A DNA stretch of 64,000 nucleotides from Saccharopolyspora dendranthemae. GTDB taxonomy: Bacteria > Actinomycetota > Actinomycetes > Mycobacteriales > Pseudonocardiaceae. The DNA is taken from contig NZ_VIWX01000003.1 in assembly GCF_007829955.1 (NCBI RefSeq), positions 310,001 through 374,000 of the forward strand. The letters are read 5' to 3'. The notes beneath the pieces are model-generated. The model had not been told where the DNA came from. It did no database searches and worked only from the letters and a program-made list of their open reading frames with translations. Position numbers and translations under genes: made by a program. Of this stretch, positions 15,206-23,492 are shown piece after piece. Within the stretch, counting starts at the first letter, position 1; the number at the start of each line of letters is the position of its first letter.

Positions 15206-18112
15206 ATGACTGGCCAGCCAGAAGGGGCCAACACGGCCGGGTCGGCGGCTTCTTCAGCAGAGGAAGTCCCGCCGTTCCGGTACACGGCGGGTACCGCCAC
15301 CGAGATCGAGCAGCGCTGGCAGCGGGAGTGGACCGAGCGCGGCACGTTCCACGCGCCGAACCCGACGGGCCCGCTCGCCGACGGCGCGGTGCCCGAGGAC
15401 AAGCTGTTCGTCCAGGACATGTTCCCGTACCCGTCCGGTTCCGGCCTGCACGTCGGCCACCCGCTGGGCTACATCGGCAGCGACGTCTACGCCCGCTTCC
15501 ACCGGATGCAGGGCCGCAACGTGCTGCACACGATGGGCTTCGACTCCTTCGGCCTGCCCGCCGAGCAGTACGCGGTGCAGACGGGCACGCACCCGCGCAC
15601 CACGACCGAGGCCAACATCCAGCGCTTCCTGGGCCAGATCCGCCGGCTGGGCCTGGGGCACGACGAGCGCCGCCGCATCGCCACCACCGACATCGAGTTC
15701 TACCGGTGGACGCAGTGGATCTTCCTGCAGATCTTCAACGCCTGGTACGACCCGGACGCCGACGGCGGCAAGGGCCGCGCGCGGCGGATCAGCGAGCTGG
15801 AGACCGAGTTCGCCGCCGGCGAGCGCGCGACGCCGGACGGCCGCCCGTGGGCGGAGCTGTCCGAGGCCGAGCGCACCGAGGTCGTCGATGCGCACCGGCT
15901 GGCCTACCTGTCCGAGGCACCGGTCAACTGGGCACCCGGCCTGGGCACCGTGGTGGCCAACGAGGAGGTGACCGCGGACGGGCTGACCGAGCGCGGCAAC
16001 TTCCCGGTGTTCCGCCGGAACCTGAAGCAGTGGATGATGCGGATCACCGCCTACGCGGACCGCCTGGTCGACGATCTGGACCGGCTGGACTGGCCGGACA
16101 AGGTCAAGACGATGCAGCGGAACTGGATCGGCCGCTCGCAGGGCGCCAACGTCGAGTTCCCGATCGGCGAGTCCGGTCGTTCCGTCGAGGTCTTCACGAC
16201 CCGTCCGGACACCCTCTTCGGCGCCACCTACATGGTGCTGGCGCCGGAACACCCGCTGGTCGACGAGCTGGTCACCGCCTCGTGGCCGGACGGCGCGGAC
16301 GAGCGCTGGACCGGCGGCGCGGCCACCCCGGCGGACGCCGTGGCCGCCTACCGGCGGGCCGCGTCGATGAAGTCGGACCTGGACCGGCAGGAGAACAAGG
16401 AGAAGACCGGCGTCTTCATCGGTGCTCACGCCACGAACCCGGTCAACGGCGCCCGCATCCCGGTCTTCATCGCCGACTACGTGCTGATGGGCTACGGCAC
16501 CGGCGCGATCATGGCCGTCCCCGGCCAGGACCAGCGCGACTGGGACTTCGCCACGACGCTGGGCCTGCCGATCATCCGCACCGTGCAGCCGGCCGAAGGC
16601 TTCGACGGCGACGCCTACACCGGTGACGGACCGGCCATCAACTCCGCATCGGAGACCACCGGCCTGAGCCTGAACGGCTTGGACATCGCGGACGCGAAGA
16701 AGACGGTCATCGCGTGGCTGGAGGAGCACGGCCACGGTCGCGGCACGGTCCAGTACAAGCTGCGCGACTGGCTGTTCGCACGGCAGCGGTACTGGGGAGA
16801 GCCGTTCCCGATCGTCTACGGCTCCGACGGCGTGCCGCGCGCGCTGCCGGAGGACCAGCTGCCGGTCGAGCTGCCGGAGGTCGAGGACTACTCGCCGCGC
16901 ACCTTCGACCCGGAGGACGCGAACTCCAGCCCGGAGCCGCCGCTGGCGAAGGCCGAGGCCTGGCGCCACGTCGAGCTGGACCTGGGCGACGGGCTCCGGC
17001 ACTACGAGCGCGACACCAACGTCATGCCGCAGTGGGCGGGTTCCTGCTGGTACCAGCTGCGCTACATCGACCCGGACAACTCCGAGCGGTTCGTCGACCC
17101 GGCCAACGAGCAGTACTGGATGGGCAAGAACCCGCAGGCCCACGGTGGCAACGACCCGGGCGGCGTCGACCTGTACGTCGGCGGCGTGGAGCACGCGGTG
17201 CTGCACCTGCTGTACTCCCGCTTCTGGCACAAGGTGCTGCACGACCTGGGCCACGTGTCCTCGGAGGAGCCCTACCGGCGGCTGTACAACCAGGGCTACA
17301 TCCAGGCCTTCGCCTTCACCGACGCGCGGGGCGTCTACGTCCCGGCCGAGGAGGTCACCGAGTCCGGCGGGAAGTTCTCCTACCAGGGCGAAGAGGTCTT
17401 CCGCGAGTACGGGAAGATGGGCAAGAGCCTGAAGAACTCGGTGTCGCCGGACGAGATGGCCGACGCCTACGGCGTGGACACGCTGCGGCTCTACGAGATG
17501 TCGATGGGCCCGCTGGAGGCCTCGCGTCCGTGGGTGACCAAGGACGTCGTCGGCTCGCACCGGTTCCTGCAGCGGCTGTGGCGCAACGTCGTCGACGAGA
17601 GCAGCGGCGAGCTGCGGGTGACCGACGCCGAGCCGGACACCGAGATGCTGCGCGCCCTGCACAAGACGATCGCGGGCGTCCGGGAGGACTTCGCCGAGCT
17701 GCGGTTCAACACGGCCGTGGCGAAGCTGATCGAGTTCAACAACCGGATCACCAAGACCTACGCGTCGACCGCGGGCACGCCGCGTTCGGTGGTCGAGCCG
17801 CTGGTGCTGATGGTGGCGCCGCTGACCCCGCACCTGGCCGAGGAGCTGTGGACCCGCTTGGGCCGCACCGAGAGCCTGGCGCACGGGCCGTTCCCGGTCG
17901 CCGACGAGCAATACCTGGTCGAGGACTCGATCGAGTACCCGATCCAGGTCAACGGCAAGGTGCGCTCTCGAATCCAGGTCCCGGCCTCGGCCGACCAGGA
18001 CGCCGTCAAGGCGGCGGCCCTGGCCGACGAGAAGATCGCGGCGGCCCTGGACGGCAACGACCCGCGCAAGGTCATCGTCGTCCCCAACCGCCTGGTCAAC
18101 ATCGTCGCCTGA
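15206..18112 (+). CDS. leuS: leucyl-tRNA synthetase
   Basis: A 968-residue class I aminoacyl-tRNA synthetase that charges tRNA-Leu. The HIGH signature appears as HVGH (82-85) in PYPSGSGLHVGHPLGY and KMSKS as KMGKS (737-741). The large CP1 editing domain lies between them, with GTGAIMAVPGQDQRDWDFA as the hydrolytic site region. The anticodon-binding and C-terminal domains are complete. ATG at 15206 follows GGAAGGA at 8 bases; an in-frame extension to 15107 would run through the attenuator and is not used. A strong hairpin terminates the gene. Confidence 0.98.
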   Translation: MTGQPEGANTAGSAASSAEEVPPFRYTAGTATEIEQRWQREWTERGTFHAPNPTGPLADGAVPEDKLFVQDMFPYPSGSGLHVGHPLGYIGSDVYARFHRMQGRNVLHTMGFDSFGLPAEQYAVQTGTHPRTTTEANIQRFLGQIRRLGLGHDERRRIATTDIEFYRWTQWIFLQIFNAWYDPDADGGKGRARRISELETEFAAGERATPDGRPWAELSEAERTEVVDAHRLAYLSEAPVNWAPGLGTVVANEEVTADGLTERGNFPVFRRNLKQWMMRITAYADRLVDDLDRLDWPDKVKTMQRNWIGRSQGANVEFPIGESGRSVEVFTTRPDTLFGATYMVLAPEHPLVDELVTASWPDGADERWTGGAATPADAVAAYRRAASMKSDLDRQENKEKTGVFIGAHATNPVNGARIPVFIADYVLMGYGTGAIMAVPGQDQRDWDFATTLGLPIIRTVQPAEGFDGDAYTGDGPAINSASETTGLSLNGLDIADAKKTVIAWLEEHGHGRGTVQYKLRDWLFARQRYWGEPFPIVYGSDGVPRALPEDQLPVELPEVEDYSPRTFDPEDANSSPEPPLAKAEAWRHVELDLGDGLRHYERDTNVMPQWAGSCWYQLRYIDPDNSERFVDPANEQYWMGKNPQAHGGNDPGGVDLYVGGVEHAVLHLLYSRFWHKVLHDLGHVSSEEPYRRLYNQGYIQAFAFTDARGVYVPAEEVTESGGKFSYQGEEVFREYGKMGKSLKNSVSPDEMADAYGVDTLRLYEMSMGPLEASRPWVTKDVVGSHRFLQRLWRNVVDESSGELRVTDAEPDTEMLRALHKTIAGVREDFAELRFNTAVAKLIEFNNRITKTYASTAGTPRSVVEPLVLMVAPLTPHLAEELWTRLGRTESLAHGPFPVADEQYLVEDSIEYPIQVNGKVRSRIQVPASADQDAVKAAALADEKIAAALDGNDPRKVIVVPNRLVNIVA

Positions 18113-18157
18113 CGGTTCCCGACCACCACGATCCCGAACCGAACACCCCCACCACCC

Positions 18158-18193
18158 GATCTCCCTCGGCCTCCCCGGAGGCCGGGGGAGATC
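18158..18193 (+). terminator. leuS terminator
   Basis: Arms 18158-18173 and 18178-18193 form 16 pairs with one G-U around loop CCCG, 45 bases after the leuS stop. Confidence 0.85.
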
Positions 18194-18284
18194 GTCGTCT
18201 CCGCCCCGGGTGGTGCGGTCGTGTCTGAGCGGCTGACGGGCGGTACCGCACTACGCTGCGTGGTGAGCCACGTCGCATAGCGAG

Positions 18285-18300
18285 GTTACTCGCCGGTAAC
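18285..18300. promoter_or_regulatory. GTTAC-N6-GTAAC operator upstream of acyl-CoA oxidase gene
   Basis: GTTACTCGCCGGTAAC lies 37 bases before the ATG, immediately followed by TACGGT, a possible -10 box, so a bound repressor would block the promoter. The site recurs with 13 of 16 bases identical at 31550-31565 (read on the minus strand). The form is typical of TetR-family fatty-acid regulators; the cognate regulator is unknown. Confidence 0.6.
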
Positions 18301-18337
18301 TACGGTGGCGGCATCGGACGAGATACTGGAGGTCTCG

Positions 18338-20281
18338 ATGACCAACCCGGCATTCGACGCGAGCGAGCTCCGCACCCTGCTCGACGGGCGGTGGGCCTCG
18401 GTCCGCGAGACCGTCCGCGCGGCGCTGCGTGAGAGCGACCTGGGCGACGCCGACGGGCTCGACACCGAGAGCCACCGCGCGCGCACCCTGGAGCAGCTGC
18501 GCCTGCTGGCCAAGTCCGGTGTTCCCGAGCTCGGGTTCCCGTCGGCCCAGGGCGGCGGGAACGACCAGGGCGGTTCGGTGGTCTCGCTGGAGATGCTGTG
18601 CGGCAACCTGTCGCTGATGGTCAAGTCCGGCGTCCAGTGGGGCCTGTTCGGCGGGGCCGTCGTCGCGCTGGGCACCGAGCGCCACCACGAGCGCTACCTG
18701 CGCGACATCATGAGCGTCGAACTGCCCGGCTGCTTCGCGATGACCGAGACCGGCCACGGTTCCGACGTCCAGAGCCTGCGCACCACCGCCACCTACGACG
18801 CGGCCACGCAGGAGTTCGTGGTCCACACCCCGCACGAGGCCGCCCGCAAGGAGTACATCGGCAACGCGGCCCGCGACGGCCGGATGGCCGTGGTGTTTGC
18901 ACAGCTCATCACCGAGGGCGAGAGCCACGGCGTGCACGCGCTGATGGTCCCCCTCCGCGACGAGGCCGGGAACACCTGCGAGGGCGTGCGGATCGAGGAC
19001 TGCGGTCGCAAGGCCGGGCTCAACGGGGTCGACAACGGCCGCATCTACTTCGACCAGGTGCGGGTGCCTCGCGCGAACCTGCTCAACCGCTACGGCGACG
19101 TCGCCGCGGACGGCACCTACAGCAGCCCGATCGACAGCCAGGGCAAGCGGTTCTTCACCATGCTCGGCACCTTGATCCGCGGACGGATCTCGGTCGCGGG
19201 CACCTCGGGCGCGGCGGCGAAGCTGGCACTGGAGATCGCGCTGCGCTACGGCGAGACCCGCCGCCAGTTCGACCGGCCGGACGCGGACCACGAGGTCGTC
19301 GTCCTCGACTACCTGGCGCACCAGCGGAAACTCCTTCCCGCCCTGGCGAAGTCGTTCGCCCTGCACTTCGCGCAGGAGGAGCTGGTGCAGGCGCTCGACG
19401 AGGTGCAGCGCGGTGGTGACGAGCGCGCCCAGCGCGAGCTGGAATCCCGAGCCGCCGGGCTGAAGGCGGTCACCACCTGGCACGCCACGCACACCATCCA
19501 GACCTGCCGCGAGGCCTGCGGCGGCGCCGGCTACCTCACCGAGAACCAGCTCGCCGGGCTCAAGGCCGACACCGACGTGTTCACCACGTTCGAGGGCGAC
19601 AACACGGTCCTGCTGCAGCTGGTCGCGAAGGGGCTGCTGACCAACTACAAGGACCAGTTCGACGGGATCGGCACGCTGGGCCTCGCGAAGTTCGTCGCGG
19701 ACCAGTTCGTCGGCGCGGTCATCGAGCGCTCCGCGGCGAACTCGATCGTGCAGCGCATCATCGACGCCTCGAACAAGGACGACATCCTCGACCGCGGCTG
19801 GCAGCTGAAGATCTTCGACGACCGCGAGGAGCACGTCCTCGACGGGCTGGGCCGCCGACTGCGGAAGGCCAACAAGGACAACGCCTTCGAGGTGTTCAAC
19901 AACGCTCAGGACCACGTGCTGCGCGCGGCTCGGGTGCACATCGACAGGCTGGTGCTGGACGCGTTCGTCGCCGCCGTCGACCGCTGCGAGGACCCGCGCA
20001 ACGCCGAGATCCTCGACAAGCTCTGCGACCTCTACGCCCTGTCCATCATCGAGGAGGACAAGGCGTGGTTCCTGGAGCACGAGCGGATCAGCCCGCGCCG
20101 TGCCAAGTCCATCACGCAGGCGATCAACAAGCTCTGCGGCGAACTCCGCCCGCACGCCGTCGACCTGGTCGAGGCCTTCGGCCTCCCGCGGCAGTGGCTC
20201 ACCGCGCCGATCGCCACCGGAGCCGAATCTTCCCGCCAGGACACGATGATCGCCCACGACAAGGCGAACCCACTCCCCTGA
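18338..20281 (+). CDS. acyl-CoA dehydrogenase/oxidase (ACOX-like)
   Basis: A 647-residue FAD enzyme of the acyl-CoA dehydrogenase superfamily, with the extra C-terminal half that marks peroxisomal acyl-CoA oxidase-like members. The FAD/substrate segment CFAMTETGHGSDVQSL (about 129-144) and EACGGAGYLTENQL are diagnostic, and FTTFEGDNTVLLQLVAKGLL follows with the expected catalytic-base region. It would introduce the trans-2 double bond of fatty acyl-CoA in beta-oxidation. ATG at 18338 has GGAGGT 5 bases before it. Regulation probably acts through the GTTAC/GTAAC operator. Two palindrome copies lie downstream. Confidence 0.9.
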   Translation: MTNPAFDASELRTLLDGRWASVRETVRAALRESDLGDADGLDTESHRARTLEQLRLLAKSGVPELGFPSAQGGGNDQGGSVVSLEMLCGNLSLMVKSGVQWGLFGGAVVALGTERHHERYLRDIMSVELPGCFAMTETGHGSDVQSLRTTATYDAATQEFVVHTPHEAARKEYIGNAARDGRMAVVFAQLITEGESHGVHALMVPLRDEAGNTCEGVRIEDCGRKAGLNGVDNGRIYFDQVRVPRANLLNRYGDVAADGTYSSPIDSQGKRFFTMLGTLIRGRISVAGTSGAAAKLALEIALRYGETRRQFDRPDADHEVVVLDYLAHQRKLLPALAKSFALHFAQEELVQALDEVQRGGDERAQRELESRAAGLKAVTTWHATHTIQTCREACGGAGYLTENQLAGLKADTDVFTTFEGDNTVLLQLVAKGLLTNYKDQFDGIGTLGLAKFVADQFVGAVIERSAANSIVQRIIDASNKDDILDRGWQLKIFDDREEHVLDGLGRRLRKANKDNAFEVFNNAQDHVLRAARVHIDRLVLDAFVAAVDRCEDPRNAEILDKLCDLYALSIIEEDKAWFLEHERISPRRAKSITQAINKLCGELRPHAVDLVEAFGLPRQWLTAPIATGAESSRQDTMIAHDKANPLP

Positions 20282-20306
20282 TCTCGTTCTCTCGACGAGG
20301 TGATCT

Positions 20307-20348
20307 CGTGGGTGGGGGAAGTTCTCATGAAAACTTCCCCCACCCACG
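20307..20348. repeat. dispersed palindrome, copy 2
   Basis: Perfect 17-bp arms, 20307-20323 and 20332-20348, enclose the same CTCATGAA centre as copy 1. It begins 25 bases after the acyl-CoA oxidase stop. Confidence 0.9.
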
Positions 20349-20377
20349 GGAACCAGGATCACCGGGGGTGGGGAGGT

Positions 20378-20401
20378 GGGAAGTTTTCATGAAAACTTCC
20401 C
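20378..20401. repeat. dispersed palindrome, copy 3
   Basis: A 24-bp perfect palindrome with half-site GGGAAGTTTTCA, only 29 bases from copy 2. An outer inverted pair CCAGGAT (20353-20359) and ATCCTGG (20403-20409) flanks it. The 197-base gap 20282-20478 holds only these repeats and the promoter of the next gene. Confidence 0.9.
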
Positions 20402-20478
20402 AATCCTGGGAAAGGGGAACCGAAACGTCCCGGGTGCGTCTCAGTGGGCAGATGTCGAACGCCACTGAGGGAGAAACG

Positions 20479-21444
20479 ATGAGAGCGCTGGTCCGGAAAT
20501 CCGTTGTCGCCGCGGTGAGCGGCGCTTTGCTGTTCGGCGTGCCCGCGACCGGTGCTGCCGCTGAGACCGGTGCTGCCGCCGAGGCCGCGGCGATCGCCTG
20601 CGATGACGACTCCAGCGGTCAGGACGCTTCCTTCTACCCCGGTGAGTCGGCGGGCTACACCTACGACGAGAAGTTCAGCGCGGGCCCGAAGATCCCGGGA
20701 CTGCCGGAGCACACCCCGCAGGGCCTGGCGGCGTGGAAGGACTGGGACGGCGCGGGCAACGGCCTGCTGCTGATGAGCGCCTACGGCAAGGACGGTTCGA
20801 ACGCCAAGATCTACGGCGTCGACCCCTCCTCCGGCAAGACCGTCGGTGACGTCGAGATCGCCGAAACCCACGCCAGCGGCATCGCGATCGCCCGCGGCTG
20901 GGCGTTCGTGACCGGCAGGAACAACGCCGAGGGCCACTACACCGTCCGCAAGTACAAGCTCAGCGAGCTCGCCGACGCCCTGAAGGCCGAAGGCAGTCCC
21001 TACGTCAAGCAGACCGGCGAGGCCCGCGAGGTCTACGGCGCGTCGTTCCTGTCCGGCGACGGGAACACGCTCTACGCGGGCAAGTACAGCCGCGACGGCC
21101 GCGAGAAGATGTACGCCTACGACGTCGCCGCCGACGGCACGCTCACCACCGGCAAGTCCTTCGAGATCCCGAAGGGCACGCAAGGCCTGATGGTCACCGG
21201 CGACAAGTTCGTCTACAGCACCTCGCTCTCCCGCGACGTGCGCAGCAACCTGTACGTGATCGACAAGGGCGCCACCGACATCGACATCCCGTCGACGCGC
21301 TGCTTCCGCTCGCCGAGCATGTCCGAGGGCATCGACGACCTGGGTGGAAAGGCCTACGTGCTCTACGAATCCGGTTCCTACCAGTACCCGGACGCCCGCA
21401 ACGTCATCGAGAACCTGCACGAGGCCTCGGTCTCGGGCCTGTGA
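20479..21444 (+). CDS. secreted beta-propeller-like protein
   Basis: A 321-residue protein with a Sec signal peptide (about 1-28, cleavage near GAAAE). The mature part has repeating segments that read like propeller blades (HTPQGLAAWKDWDG, NAKIYGVDPSSGKTVG, LYAGKYSRDGREKMYAYDV). Similar secreted proteins of unknown function are common in streptomycetes. Two cysteines (near the mature N-terminus and in STRCF) may form a disulfide. ATG at 20479 has GGGAG upstream. Its stop directly abuts the stop of the convergent P450 gene with no spacer. Confidence 0.75.
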   Translation: MRALVRKSVVAAVSGALLFGVPATGAAAETGAAAEAAAIACDDDSSGQDASFYPGESAGYTYDEKFSAGPKIPGLPEHTPQGLAAWKDWDGAGNGLLLMSAYGKDGSNAKIYGVDPSSGKTVGDVEIAETHASGIAIARGWAFVTGRNNAEGHYTVRKYKLSELADALKAEGSPYVKQTGEAREVYGASFLSGDGNTLYAGKYSRDGREKMYAYDVAADGTLTTGKSFEIPKGTQGLMVTGDKFVYSTSLSRDVRSNLYVIDKGATDIDIPSTRCFRSPSMSEGIDDLGGKAYVLYESGSYQYPDARNVIENLHEASVSGL

Positions 21445-22725
21445 TCAACCGCCGCGCAGCCACCTGCTGAGCGCCGCCCACCGCCCGGTCTCCTCGCGGG
21501 GGCCGGGCAGGCGCCGGGCGAGGGGCGCGGGCGGGCCGAGCCAGGGCTGGATCTGCTTGGGCGGTGGTGGGAAGAGCACCGGCAGCGAGGCCGGGGCCCG
21601 GTGGAACGGGCCGGACTTCCACTCCAGCGCGTCGGCGGGGACGGCGGTCTCCAGGTCGGGTAACCGGTCCAGGACGCGCTCGACGGCGACGGTGCCGGTC
21701 ATCCGCGCGATGCGCTGCGCGGGCGTCGGGCACGCGTGCCTGCCCGCGCCGAAGGCGACGTGCGCGCGGTTGCCCACGCGTCCTCCCGCGGACACGGCGG
21801 GATCGGTGTTGGCGCCGGCGAAGCTGATCAGCAGCGGCTGGTCCGCGGGCACCGGGTTGCCGCCGACCTGAACCTCGCGGGGTGGGAAGACGGTGCCGCG
21901 GTTGGCGATCGGCGGGTCCGACCACAGCACCTCGTCGAGCGCGTCGGCCACCGGGAGGCTGCCACCGGAGAGGTCGCCCGCGAAGCGCTCGTCGATCAGC
22001 AGCAACCGCAACGTGTTGGCGATGAGGTTCTGCAGCGGTTCGCTCCCGGCGCTGCACAGCAGAACCACCTGGTGCACGGCCTCGTCATCGGTCAGGCCGG
22101 CCTGGTGCGCCAGCAGCCAGGACACGACGTCGGGGCCCGGATCGCTCCGCTTGCTGGCGACGAGCTCGGCGACGGCGGTGTCGATCCCCCGCCCGCCGTC
22201 GACCCCGTCGAACAGGGCCAGCGCACCGGAGACGATCTTCTCCGAGATCACCGGGGGTGCACCGCAGATGCGGGTGACCATCAGCAGCGGCAGCACCCGC
22301 GCGTACTGCTCCACGAGATCGGCCTTGCCGTCGGAGGCGAAGCGGTCGATCAGCGCGTCCGCGGTCTCCTCCAGGTGCGTGCGCAGTTCCCGGGTGTCGA
22401 TGCGCGCGAGCGCGTCGGTCACCGCTCCGCGCAGCCGGGTGTGCGCCGGCCCGTCGAGGAACGTGCAGTTCGGCCGGTAGCTCATCCGCGGCAGCACCGG
22501 GCAGTTCTGCGGCACGCCTCCCTGCCAGGCGCGGGGGTCCTTGGGGAAGTTCGCGGGATCCCGCAGCACCTGGAGGGCTTCGGCGTAGCCGAGCACCAGC
22601 GTCGCGGGCACGTCGGGCGCGATCTCCACCGGCGCGGTCGGGCCCGCCTGTCGCAACCGCTGGTAGACGGCGTGCGGGTCGGCGGCGAATTCCGGCCCGT
22701 GCAGCCGGGTTCGATCCTCGGTCAC
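21445..22725 (-). CDS. CYP157-like cytochrome P450 lacking the ExxR arginine
   Basis: A 426-residue bacterial P450. The heme loop is FGAGRHAC with ligand C332, followed by P instead of the usual G. The I-helix segment reads CSAGSEPLQN (224-233), lacking the acid-alcohol Thr pair. The K-helix motif that should be ExxR is E265-V-L-W268. Absence of ExxR is the known peculiarity of the Streptomyces CYP157 family, which is also encoded in conservons. Here the gene is the last of a kinase, roadblock, DUF742 operon (15-base gap after DUF742). GTG at 22725 follows AGGAGA. The C-terminus carries an extra Pro/Arg-rich tail. Confidence 0.88.
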   Translation of the reverse strand: MTEDRTRLHGPEFAADPHAVYQRLRQAGPTAPVEIAPDVPATLVLGYAEALQVLRDPANFPKDPRAWQGGVPQNCPVLPRMSYRPNCTFLDGPAHTRLRGAVTDALARIDTRELRTHLEETADALIDRFASDGKADLVEQYARVLPLLMVTRICGAPPVISEKIVSGALALFDGVDGGRGIDTAVAELVASKRSDPGPDVVSWLLAHQAGLTDDEAVHQVVLLCSAGSEPLQNLIANTLRLLLIDERFAGDLSGGSLPVADALDEVLWSDPPIANRGTVFPPREVQVGGNPVPADQPLLISFAGANTDPAVSAGGRVGNRAHVAFGAGRHACPTPAQRIARMTGTVAVERVLDRLPDLETAVPADALEWKSGPFHRAPASLPVLFPPPPKQIQPWLGPPAPLARRLPGPREETGRWAALSRWLRGG

Positions 22726-22740
22726 GAAGTCTCCTGCTCT

Positions 22741-23088
22741 CTACAAGCTGGCTCGAAGCCCGTCCAGGACGTTCTGCAGCAGGTCGAGGTCCGGTGCCTG
22801 CAGGTCGTGCTGGGCGCTGCGCGTGACGATGTGCCCGCTGTCCAGCAGGTCGCCGAGCAGCACCTTCGTGACGCTCATCGGCAACCTGAGATGCCCGGCG
22901 ACCTCGGCGACCGACATCGCCCCGTCGCGGCAGAGCCGGAGCACGCGCCGCATCTCGGGCCCGGCCGCGCCGGGTGAGGCCTCGCGCACCGCGTAGATCT
23001 GGGTGTCCATCTCGAAGGTGTTGCGCGTCGGCCGGGCCCGGCCGCGGGTGACGACGTGCGGACGGACCAACGCGCGCTCGCGCTTCAC
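22741..23088 (-). CDS. DUF742 protein (conservon CvnC type)
   Basis: A 115-residue DUF742 protein. It has the family core with a winged-helix-like segment (CRDGAMSVAEVAGHLRLPMSVTKVLLGDLLDSG) and the C-terminal DLDLLQNVLDGLRAL-type ending. Its GTG start overlaps the roadblock gene stop as GTGA. In Streptomyces conservons CvnC is thought to form a membrane-associated complex with CvnA, CvnB and CvnD. Here no CvnD follows. Confidence 0.92.
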   Translation of the reverse strand: MKRERALVRPHVVTRGRARPTRNTFEMDTQIYAVREASPGAAGPEMRRVLRLCRDGAMSVAEVAGHLRLPMSVTKVLLGDLLDSGHIVTRSAQHDLQAPDLDLLQNVLDGLRASL

Positions 23089-23492
23089 GCGAACTCACCG
23101 ATGCGCTGACCGGTGCTGAGTTCCTTCCCGAGCCGCTGGACGAGTTCCATCAGCCGGTGGGACATCGTCTCGACGTCCACGCCGTGGCCGGCGGAGGCGG
23201 CGACGTAGGCGCGCGGGCCCGCGGCGACGAGGAAGACGTAGCCGTGGTCGTACTCGGTGATGGTCTGCTGCCAGGACTTCTCGGTGGCTCCGCAGAACGC
23301 GGCGTTGGCCCGGGCCAACGACTGCAGGCCGGACATGGCCGCGGCGTGCCTGTCGGCCTCGTCGGAGGTGATGTCCGCGGAGTGGGCCATCAGCAGGCCG
23401 TCGGAGGACAGCAGGATCGCGTGCCTCGCCTCCGGGATCCGCAGTGCCTCGTCGAGCATCCACCCCAGGTCGTGCTGCCGATTGCTGTTCAT
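23085..23492 (-). CDS. roadblock/LC7 domain protein (conservon CvnB type)
   Basis: A 135-residue single-domain roadblock/LC7 protein (HAILLSSDGLLMAHSADI, AASAGHGVDVETMSHRLMELV). Such proteins regulate small GTPases of the MglA/CvnD type. ATG at 23492 overlaps the kinase stop as ATGA. Because the expected partner GTPase gene is absent from this operon, the partner may be encoded elsewhere. Confidence 0.93.
   Translation of the reverse strand: MNSNRQHDLGWMLDEALRIPEARHAILLSSDGLLMAHSADITSDEADRHAAAMSGLQSLARANAAFCGATEKSWQQTITEYDHGYVFLVAAGPRAYVAASAGHGVDVETMSHRLMELVQRLGKELSTGQRIGEFA

Noticed and set aside
15254..17911. 885-residue open frame antisense to leuS
   Set aside because: It is the GC-rich shadow of leuS, which has all synthetase motifs; the shadow protein is Arg/Val/Gly-rich low complexity with no motif.
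18251..20362. 703-residue antisense frame over the acyl-CoA oxidase gene
   Set aside because: Shadow frame; the plus strand encodes a full-length enzyme with an SD.
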